Below the pieces are notes generated by a model. It did not search any database, was not told the DNA's origin, and was given only the letters and a program-made list of their open reading frames with translations. Made by a program: the position numbers and the translations under genes. Positions 1 through 5,293 of a stretch of DNA of 5,293 nt are shown piece by piece. Position 1 is the stretch's first letter. Every line of letters begins with the position of its first letter. The stretch comes from an uncultured Porphyromonadaceae bacterium (lineage in GTDB: Bacteria > Bacteroidota > Bacteroidia > Bacteroidales > Muribaculaceae): assembly GCA_947176285.1 (NCBI GenBank), contig CAMWQF010000219.1, positions 1-5,293 of the forward strand, read 5' to 3'.

Positions 1-343
1 CATCTGCATCCTCATAACCATGAGGATAATCAGTATTTAATATTACATTATCTTTTTTAAACAGGGATATTATCTTCTCCTGAGCAATCTTGGCGTCATT
101 TAATTCTCGTTCATATGCCACCACAGATTTGAAGCCGAGATGACAACTTATCGCTGTAACGTCTCCTTGCCCTGCGCCTATTTCAAGAATACGAAGTGAT
201 TTATCCAACGTTGAAAGCGTTGAATACACAACTTGCCAATAACGGGGGAATGGAGCAGTAAGATATTGCTTACTCCACGAATACCTTGCCCCCTCTGGAA
301 TGGATTGATTATATGCTATCAGCATTTTTTGAAGTTGTTCCAT
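1..343 (-). CDS. Class I SAM-dependent methyltransferase, N-terminal part (3' end outside window)
   Basis: This open frame is read from the sequence through to the window edge, giving 114 visible residues with no stop. It has a Rossmann-type methyltransferase motif I, LRILEIGAGQGDVTA (residues 50-64), with the glycine-rich SAM-binding loop. An acidic residue at the end of the next strand (VVAYE, Glu78) is placed to bind the SAM ribose. A leader of about 50 residues precedes the fold. The catalytic and substrate-binding part is missing, so the acceptor (sugar, protein or small molecule; O, N or C) is unknown. The gene overlaps the end of the upstream radical SAM gene by 25 bases if it starts at the first ATG (343). 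A second in-frame ATG at 325 (Met7) would give a 7-base ATGCTGA overlap and is a plausible alternative. It is the last visible gene of the operon and probably acts in the same pathway as the radical SAM enzymes. The methyltransferase call is firm; the role is inferred. Confidence 0.85.
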   Translation of the reverse strand, partial: MEQLQKMLIAYNQSIPEGARYSWSKQYLTAPFPRYWQVVYSTLSTLDKSLRILEIGAGQGDVTAISCHLGFKSVVAYERELNDAKIAQEKIISLFKKDNVILNTDYPHGYEDAD

Positions 344-1191
344 TCTTGTAAAATTTGAGTCGAGACAACTGACTTTCCTTTAGAAAAATCCAATTGATTG
401 GAAGGCAGTTTCTCTATACATGGTTGTAAGTACATCCCGGGGTGTATTCGCAATTCAGCGAAATTACGGCATGTTGAGATATCTCTTGTAAAGCAAGGAG
501 AGTCGATGTACAGTACTGTGGTATTCTTGTCTCCGCTTGAAACTTCCCATCGAATAGCACCAGTCCCTTTATTTTTTTCTGAGGTCGCATATTTGCGTAT
601 AATTGGGAAGACCCAATTCTTGTATTCGTCGCTATTTTCTCCTCCAATCTGTGGCAATAACTTCAAAGGGAGATGGTTTGATATAGCATATAGAACCATA
701 TCCTCAATCATTGCTCTATCTGAGGATTGTATCACTGTATTTAAGCCAATCTCTAATCCGGCTTTACAAACATGCTTAATGTTAGATGAAATAGATGAAA
801 GGTCACCATTGCCTGTACTTTCTTTAAACATATTTGAGTCCGTGAATGGGAACTGGATATTAAATTTAACGCGAGTATTTGCCAATTTTGCTAAGTCCGA
901 GTCTGTTATTAAGGATAGATTTGTCGCACAACTTATATCACAACTTAGTTTGTTGCAGGCATACACAATCATGTCCGCAATCTGGGGATGGAGAAATGGC
1001 TCACCTCCACTTATAACAAACTCACTTATTGATGTTTCACTCAATAAGTCAACTATGTTTTTGAAATCATCAACCGACATAAATGTGACTTTACCTTTTT
1101 CTTGCCCTTCATTATGGCAAAATGGGCATCTATAGTTACAGCCATTAGTAACTAATACTCTGATTTTGTCCCAGCCTATTTCCATACTCAT
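319..1191 (-). CDS. Radical SAM protein with MoaA-like C-terminal cysteine cluster
   Basis: This 290-residue protein has the canonical radical SAM CxxxCxxC motif (GCNYRCPFCHNEG; Cys18, Cys22, Cys25), which binds the [4Fe-4S] cluster that cleaves SAM to the 5'-deoxyadenosyl radical. SGGEPFLHP (Gly62-Gly63-Glu64-Pro65) matches the SAM-binding GGE motif, and ATN near residue 90 fits the next barrel strand. Near the C-terminus Cys233, Cys241 and Cys258 lie in CRNFAELRIHPG...QPC, which resembles the 'C..CNRLRLT.DG...PCL' auxiliary-cluster segment of MoaA, so a second [4Fe-4S] cluster is likely. The protein is shorter than MoaA (about 330 residues) and lacks the C-terminal GG tail of MoaA, so it is a MoaA-like family member rather than a molybdopterin enzyme. 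The start ATG overlaps the preceding stop as ATGA, indicating translational coupling; Met3 is an alternative start. The last residue before the stop is a cysteine. The reaction and substrate are unknown. Confidence 0.93.
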   Translation of the reverse strand: MSMEIGWDKIRVLVTNGCNYRCPFCHNEGQEKGKVTFMSVDDFKNIVDLLSETSISEFVISGGEPFLHPQIADMIVYACNKLSCDISCATNLSLITDSDLAKLANTRVKFNIQFPFTDSNMFKESTGNGDLSSISSNIKHVCKAGLEIGLNTVIQSSDRAMIEDMVLYAISNHLPLKLLPQIGGENSDEYKNWVFPIIRKYATSEKNKGTGAIRWEVSSGDKNTTVLYIDSPCFTRDISTCRNFAELRIHPGMYLQPCIEKLPSNQLDFSKGKSVVSTQILQEWNNFKKC

Positions 1192-2303
1192 GCCAATATG
1201 ATTTTTGCGTTATAGTAATCTTCCAATACAGATTTTGGTTCTCCAAGCAAATCAAGACCATCTGCATTGTACATCTCGTTTGGCATTATCATCAAATCAT
1301 TTTGCGTAGGGTTGAATTGCGCTCTAATATCTTGATGATTTAATAATCCCGCAACGGATACCGAACCTCCATATAGATTGTTGTGAATCAGATTGGTGTT
1401 TGCATTTGGAATTTCTCTGAATGCTTCTGTGAAATAATCATATCCTGATAATGGACAGATCAAGTTAATTGAAGTGTCGGATGGAAGAGAGGCAATAATT
1501 TTTTTTATGTTATGTATGCGTTCGTCGGCATCAATGAAGTATTCATTGTTGCCACCTCTGAAAATGTTCTTTAGAATGGGAACTGTATATATAACATCTG
1601 GGTAGTTTTGTTTTACCCATAAAATACATTCTTCATAATGTTCAATGCACCGTGAGGACAACTCTTTCAGACGAGGTTGGCTAGTTGCGGTGTGTTCCAT
1701 TCTCCTGACTAATATCTGTCGAACCTTTTTATTTACGCCAAGTGAATATAGTAGTTCAAGGTCTCTCTTTACATCATCAAGACTACCTGTGAACATAAGA
1801 GTACATTTGTTTAGAGGTGCATGTTTTAATAACTCCATGGCTCTCTCTCGCTCGGACCGAGGGATTATAGACTCACGCTGCTCCTGCATGGTAATCAGAG
1901 AAAGGTCAATCCCGAAATTCGGTATCGAGTTGAGATAATCAAGCAGATCTAACCGATTGTAAGCTCCGGTAGTTACTGTTGTAATCTTCTTTGTAGGGAA
2001 GTGGTCTGACGCTATCTTTATAAATTTATAAATGTCAGGATGCAAGAATGGGTCAGTATGAGGAGCAACAAGAACACCTGCTCCTAAACGTACATAATTT
2101 ACATTAGGGTTAATGTATTTAAATCCTTGTATAAGATCTTCCTTGTCAATCATAGGAATCTTTGGATAGTGCCCTAAGTAAGAATCTGTGTGAACCTTAC
2201 AGAATACGCACCCAATGCCACAATATTGACTAAGAATCGGGATATTACCGAATGTGGCAATCTCCATTCTATATGCTTCAAACTGTTCTTTATTTAGTTT
2301 CAT
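1188..2303 (-). CDS. Radical SAM protein with DUF512-like C-terminal domain
   Basis: This 371-residue protein has a radical SAM core beginning with CxxxCxxC at Cys28, Cys32 and Cys35 (QYCGIGCVFCK). The usual GGEP motif is absent. Its place is taken by APHTDPFLHPD (residues 80-90), which recalls the TDPY motif of spore-photoproduct-lyase-like radical SAM proteins (COG1533) and still carries the common 'FLHPD' continuation. TTGAYN near residue 110 fits the next barrel strand. From about residue 275 to the end the sequence resembles the DUF512 domain found at the C-terminus of some radical SAM proteins: ICPLSGYDYF, then GGSVSVAGLLNHQDI (312-326), then LMIMPNEM and a final LDLLGEP segment; compare DUF512 'VTVAGLLTG.D...L.IP.ML'. 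The domain call comes from pattern memory, not a search. Its function is not established here. It starts 6 bases after the preceding stop without a visible Shine-Dalgarno sequence and overlaps the next gene by ATGA. Substrate unknown. Confidence 0.88.
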   Translation of the reverse strand: MKLNKEQFEAYRMEIATFGNIPILSQYCGIGCVFCKVHTDSYLGHYPKIPMIDKEDLIQGFKYINPNVNYVRLGAGVLVAPHTDPFLHPDIYKFIKIASDHFPTKKITTVTTGAYNRLDLLDYLNSIPNFGIDLSLITMQEQRESIIPRSERERAMELLKHAPLNKCTLMFTGSLDDVKRDLELLYSLGVNKKVRQILVRRMEHTATSQPRLKELSSRCIEHYEECILWVKQNYPDVIYTVPILKNIFRGGNNEYFIDADERIHNIKKIIASLPSDTSINLICPLSGYDYFTEAFREIPNANTNLIHNNLYGGSVSVAGLLNHQDIRAQFNPTQNDLMIMPNEMYNADGLDLLGEPKSVLEDYYNAKIILA

Positions 2304-2309
2304 AATAGT

Positions 2310-3116
2310 CTAAATATTATTTATCCATGAAGTATCTGGCTCTATGTAGAATTCCTGATTAGTTGTTATCCTTTTACTCCATTCGTTTCCATGAAATTGT
2401 GGATCTTTGATGTAAGGATAGTTTTCAACTAATCGCTTGTATTGAACTATAGCGAAGCAACATATTGAGCAGACTTCCTCTCGAAAATGTTCATCTATTA
2501 GATGATTGACATCGTGAGGAAGCTTGTGAAAAAAATATTTGTGATTCCTCGGAGAAACAACTATACTTGGGAAGCATGGTGCGGTATATGAAAATCCAAA
2601 AACAGTATAATGTATCCCACATTCCTTGACCCTATCGCAAACATCATACTCAAGGTCATAATCAACAGGGGAAACTGTAATGTTCCGGTGCTTTGTGTTT
2701 TTAATGGCATATATATCGCAAGGTGTGACAAGTCCCTTCTCTCTCACCATCTGTTTCACTATCTGGGGCGCATAAACCACATATGGTTTACAAGTCTCCG
2801 GCACCTTGACAGTACCATTTGTTACTATGTTAAGTTCTTCAATCACACCTTCTTTAATTAGATTGATAAAAGACTGTGTTGCATTTATAATAATTTCCGA
2901 CAATAGCGGCTCGCCACCCAATATACGAATCAGTCTTACTGATCCTTTCGGTAATTTCTTTACCTCAGAGATTAAGTAGTCTATGTGACGCATATCCATA
3001 TCAACTACAGACCTTTTAATTCCGTAGTTGGCATCTGCATTGCAAAGTCGATTGCAATGGTGACAAGCGAGATTACACCTGTGTGTGATGTCCACCTCAA
3101 TAGTTATACCTCTCAT
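2310..3116 (-). CDS. Short cysteine-rich radical SAM protein with probable auxiliary Fe-S cluster
   Basis: This 268-residue protein has the radical SAM CxxxCxxC motif almost at its N-terminus (DITHRCNLACHHCNRLC; Cys14, Cys18, Cys21, with an extra Cys25). LGGEPLL (Gly67-Gly68-Glu69-Pro70) is a canonical SAM-binding motif, and VTNGT (98-102) matches the next conserved strand. Twelve cysteines occur in total. A C-terminal group at 160, 166, 181, 216, 219 and 220 includes CGIHYT...TAPC and a CSICC pair, a spacing like the auxiliary-cluster (SPASM/twitch) regions of radical SAM enzymes but not a textbook SPASM signature. One additional [4Fe-4S] cluster is therefore likely. The core is short, and the last 45 residues after the CSICC group contain no motif I recognise. 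The start ATG overlaps the preceding stop as ATGA. The gene lies between two other radical SAM genes. I do not recognise a characterised family; the reaction is unknown. Confidence 0.9.
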   Translation of the reverse strand: MRGITIEVDITHRCNLACHHCNRLCNADANYGIKRSVVDMDMRHIDYLISEVKKLPKGSVRLIRILGGEPLLSEIIINATQSFINLIKEGVIEELNIVTNGTVKVPETCKPYVVYAPQIVKQMVREKGLVTPCDIYAIKNTKHRNITVSPVDYDLEYDVCDRVKECGIHYTVFGFSYTAPCFPSIVVSPRNHKYFFHKLPHDVNHLIDEHFREEVCSICCFAIVQYKRLVENYPYIKDPQFHGNEWSKRITTNQEFYIEPDTSWINNI

Positions 3117-4093
3117 GATTTTAATGCAGGTGCTATGTAATCATTATACTTTGCAAGACCATCTTCGGTTAAAGGACGCTCCATTACCTTGGATAAGTTG
3201 GGACAATATTTGCAGGGGAGGTCTATGTCTGATAATTGCCCCTCAAATAACAATGACACCAATGCCTTATATGCTGGGGATTGTTGCCACTCAGACAATG
3301 TAGAAGTAAAGACATTTCCCAGACTGCGCCACTTATTTACACTACATCCCAGTATGTCTCCATTCCAATTTATCTGAGGACTTGAAAAGCAATGATAGCA
3401 CGGAGCCTTATACTCTGCCTGGTGCTTTTCCTTAAATTCTCTTCTATCAGCGACTCCAAGACCGCTTTCTTCTCTTACGAAATCACGGTTGATTACCGGT
3501 GAGAAATTTGAATAGTTGAGTTTGGGATTAAATGCCATTCCAAGTTCTTTACACAAGTGCCTCACTTTGGGCAACTCATGCTCATTATGTCCAAATATAA
3601 TAAACTGCCAAGACAATTTGGGATATTCTGATCCATATAACCTTTTATAATAATTCAGACGCTGGATATTGTTAATGACTTTGACGAAATTTCCATTGCG
3701 ACGATATATAGAATATGTTTCCTGAGAAGCTCCATCTATTGAGATATTCAGATATTGGACTTTATATTTTACCAAATCTTCAAGGACATCCTCAGATACA
3801 TCATTGAAATTAGTTCCATTACCACAATAAAGCGTCACTCCATGCTTATTAGCGAACTGCATGATTTTACTAATGTCTTTATTGAGAAAAATCTCGCCCC
3901 AATTTGACATTTCAATACGTTTTATTTCCGGGTTCTCTGAAATAAACTTCTTAAAATTCTCAAAAGAGAGTTGTCCTTTCCCAACTATGCCGGAATGAGT
4001 AATCCCCTTGGCAGTGGAACATTCAACACATTTCAACTGACATACAGTTGAAAAATCTATTGAAGCTTCTGTTATGCTTGGTAAAGTTGTCAT
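3113..4093 (-). CDS. Radical SAM / SPASM domain protein
   Basis: This 326-residue protein has a radical SAM core with CxxxCxxC at Cys18, Cys22 and Cys25 (VCQLKCVECS). The GGEP motif appears as the variant SNWGEIFLN (Trp65-Gly66-Glu67), common in SPASM proteins as WGEP. NISIDGASQETYSIYRR (about residue 120) is typical of this family. The C-terminal SPASM domain (about 230-300) has CYHC (232, 235), WNGDILGC (Cys250), SLGNVF, and PCKYC (294, 297), which fits binding of auxiliary [4Fe-4S] clusters. Known SPASM enzymes mature ribosomal peptides, activate sulfatases or modify small molecules including aminoglycosides. Related uncharacterised proteins are common in polysaccharide loci. The gene begins 7 bases after the stop of the dehydrogenase, with a weak AAGG 5 bases before the ATG; it overlaps the next gene by 4 bases (ATGA). 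No precursor peptide is adjacent. Family assignment is firm, substrate unknown. Confidence 0.95.
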   Translation of the reverse strand: MTTLPSITEASIDFSTVCQLKCVECSTAKGITHSGIVGKGQLSFENFKKFISENPEIKRIEMSNWGEIFLNKDISKIMQFANKHGVTLYCGNGTNFNDVSEDVLEDLVKYKVQYLNISIDGASQETYSIYRRNGNFVKVINNIQRLNYYKRLYGSEYPKLSWQFIIFGHNEHELPKVRHLCKELGMAFNPKLNYSNFSPVINRDFVREESGLGVADRREFKEKHQAEYKAPCYHCFSSPQINWNGDILGCSVNKWRSLGNVFTSTLSEWQQSPAYKALVSLLFEGQLSDIDLPCKYCPNLSKVMERPLTEDGLAKYNDYIAPALKS

Positions 4094-4100
4094 TGATGCC

Positions 4101-5293
4101 TTATTTTGAAATATTAATGTTTAATATTTTACCGATGGGTGATTTGATTTGAGGATGATTTACCAAGGTAACTACCACATCGAAATCAAAATCATTAGGT
4201 AGATTATTACAAAATTTATGTTGGACTTCAATAGGCAAATCATATATAGAGATATTCGGATCATAGATAGATACATTATTGTTATGTCCTGCAATATGAA
4301 CAGCAATCTCTAATGCTTTAGAGTTTCGCAAATCAGATGTATTGGGCTTATAGGTCAAGCCTAAAAGCAAAATGCTATTGGCTTTTACTGAACGAATGCG
4401 AGACATAACATTGTCAATGACTTTAGATGTTTCCGCCTCATTCACCTTTCGGGCATTCTCAACCAAATCCAGTTTAATGCCAATATCATTTGCTTTGGAG
4501 ATTAAGTAATATGGATCAACTCCAATGCAATGTCCACCGACAAGGCCGGGATAGACTTCTGCGAAATTCCATTTAGTAGCTGCACAACGTGTTACTTCGG
4601 AAATATCAATTCCTTCGGCATTACAATAATCTGAATACTGATTGGCAAGGGCAATCAATACATCCCGCTGCACGTTCTCATATAACTTGGCAGCTTCCGC
4701 TGTTTTAATTGATGATGCTGGTATAACAGGGCAACCTAACCCTTTACAATATAAATTTGAAATTATTGAGAGAGCAATAGGATTGGATGCCGAAATTATC
4801 TTAGGAACATTTGTTAGAGTGTGGTAGATATCTCCCAAATTAATCCTTTCAGGAGAGTATCCAACTGAGAAATCTTCATTTAGTTTTAACGATGAGCTTT
4901 GCTCTATAATAGGGATGCATATTTCTTCAGTTGTTCCGGGAGCCACTGTCGATTCAAAGACAATAATACTTCCACTTTTGATAACTTTTCCAAGTTGGAG
5001 ACATATATCTTTCAAACTGTGCAAGTCCGGATTCTTCGTGTCATCAATGGGGGTGGGTGCGGTAACAATAAAAACATTGCAGTCATGAATCTCGTCCCAA
5101 TCGGACGTTAATTTAGTATGACTGAGAGATGTCAGAAGATCTAGAGTTACACATTTTTTAGAATCAATGCCATTTGAGAGTTGTCCTATACGCTTGTCGT
5201 TTATGTCCAATCCATAGCATTGGTATTTAGTCGCAAAATGACAAAGCAGAGGTAGTCCGACATAGCCGAGACCGATAATTGCAACTCTATGAG
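4101..5293 (-). CDS. UDP-N-acetylhexosamine 6-dehydrogenase, WbpA/TviB/WbpO-like (5' end outside window)
   Basis: The cytoplasmic NAD-dependent enzymes of this family oxidise C6 of a nucleotide sugar in two steps to the uronic acid. About 396 residues are visible. The reading frame continues without a stop past TTG at 5210 to the window edge and contains the N-terminal NAD-binding loop VAIIGLGYVGLPL (codons near 5282-5244), so TTG 5210 is not the start and only a few residues are missing. Further marks are TAPTPID, FESTVAPGTTEE, VGYSPERIN, AEAAKLYENVQRDV (central domain) and the catalytic-cysteine motif GGHCIGVDPYYL (Cys codon 4527-4529). The C-terminal domain has LLGLTYKPNTSDLRNSK. NVQRDV, ATKWNF and GGHCIGVDPYYL resemble UDP-GlcNAc/UDP-GalNAc dehydrogenases more than UDP-glucose dehydrogenases; the exact sugar is inferred. 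Such enzymes supply HexNAcA units for capsule or O-antigen. It is the first visible gene of the operon and suggests that the locus belongs to surface polysaccharide synthesis. Confidence 0.95.
   Translation of the reverse strand, partial: HRVAIIGLGYVGLPLLCHFATKYQCYGLDINDKRIGQLSNGIDSKKCVTLDLLTSLSHTKLTSDWDEIHDCNVFIVTAPTPIDDTKNPDLHSLKDICLQLGKVIKSGSIIVFESTVAPGTTEEICIPIIEQSSSLKLNEDFSVGYSPERINLGDIYHTLTNVPKIISASNPIALSIISNLYCKGLGCPVIPASSIKTAEAAKLYENVQRDVLIALANQYSDYCNAEGIDISEVTRCAATKWNFAEVYPGLVGGHCIGVDPYYLISKANDIGIKLDLVENARKVNEAETSKVIDNVMSRIRSVKANSILLLGLTYKPNTSDLRNSKALEIAVHIAGHNNNVSIYDPNISIYDLPIEVQHKFCNNLPNDFDFDVVVTLVNHPQIKSPIGKILNINISK
4109..4129. repeat. Short perfect AT-only inverted repeat at the 3' end of the dehydrogenase gene
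   Basis: A 9-base arm AAATATTAA is followed by the 3-base spacer TGT and its exact reverse complement TTAATATTT. It lies within the last codons of the dehydrogenase gene (encoding K-I-L-N-I-N-I), just before its stop. The arms contain only A and T and no U-run follows in the direction of transcription, so it is not a typical intrinsic terminator. The repeat may be a by-product of the repeated Asn-Ile codons. The structure is certain, a function is not. Confidence 0.35.

Noticed and set aside
414..647. Minus-strand 77-codon frame within the MoaA-like radical SAM gene
   Set aside because: It lies wholly inside a well-supported gene in another frame and shows no recognisable domain; it is not a RiPP precursor candidate.
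398..1135. Long plus-strand open frame (245 codons) opposite the MoaA-like radical SAM gene
   Set aside because: Its translation shows no recognisable motif, while the minus strand over the same bases encodes a protein with CxxxCxxC, GGEP and a C-terminal cysteine cluster. It is an antisense shadow.
319..1191. Assignment of the 290-residue radical SAM protein as molybdopterin-synthesis MoaA
   Set aside because: It is too short, lacks the C-terminal GG, has altered spacing of the second-cluster cysteines, and no other molybdopterin genes are nearby.
1645..1938. Plus-strand open frame of 97 codons opposite the DUF512-like gene
   Set aside because: It is antisense to a well-supported coding region and shows no domain. 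The same applies to the short plus-strand frames at 2610-2861, 3085-3303, 3189-3377, 4642-4827 and 4899-5111.
4109..4129. AT-only inverted repeat as a transcription terminator between the dehydrogenase and the first radical SAM gene
   Set aside because: The stem has no G or C pairs, lies inside the coding sequence and is not followed by a U-run in the direction of transcription.
4101..5210. TTG at 5210 as the start of the dehydrogenase
   Set aside because: The frame stays open upstream and encodes the essential NAD-binding GLGYVG loop, so the real start lies beyond the window edge.

Overview
The window is a tightly packed, single-direction stretch of six genes, all on the minus strand, so transcription runs from the right edge to the left edge. 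No gap longer than about 10 bases separates the genes. No promoter, terminator, RNA gene, mobile element or CRISPR array is visible. The two outermost genes run off the window. The DNA is AT-rich (roughly 40% GC, judged by eye). Most internal starts lack a recognisable Shine-Dalgarno sequence and rely on ATGA overlaps or gaps of 6-7 bases. Together with the gene content this suggests a Bacteroidota genome (a gut Bacteroides/Prevotella-type organism), but that is an inference.

In transcription order: (1) 5293-4101, a nucleotide-sugar 6-dehydrogenase of the UDP-HexNAc dehydrogenase type (WbpA/TviB/WbpO-like), missing only a few N-terminal residues. (2) 4093-3113, a radical SAM protein with a C-terminal SPASM domain. 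(3) 3116-2310, a short, cysteine-rich radical SAM protein. (4) 2303-1188, a radical SAM protein with a DUF512-like C-terminal domain and an unusual TDPF motif where GGEP is expected. (5) 1191-319, a radical SAM protein with a MoaA-like C-terminal cysteine cluster. (6) 343-1, the N-terminal part of a class I SAM-dependent methyltransferase.

The dehydrogenase is typical of surface polysaccharide (capsule or O-antigen) loci, which makes the window probably part of such a locus. The unusual element is four consecutive, clearly different radical SAM genes followed by a methyltransferase. A simple reading is a multi-step radical tailoring pathway acting on a nucleotide sugar, a lipid- or carrier-linked glycan, or a small molecule or peptide attached to the polysaccharide. 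No RiPP precursor gene is visible here, so a peptide substrate, if there is one, must be encoded outside the window. The substrate and reactions cannot be read from the sequence.
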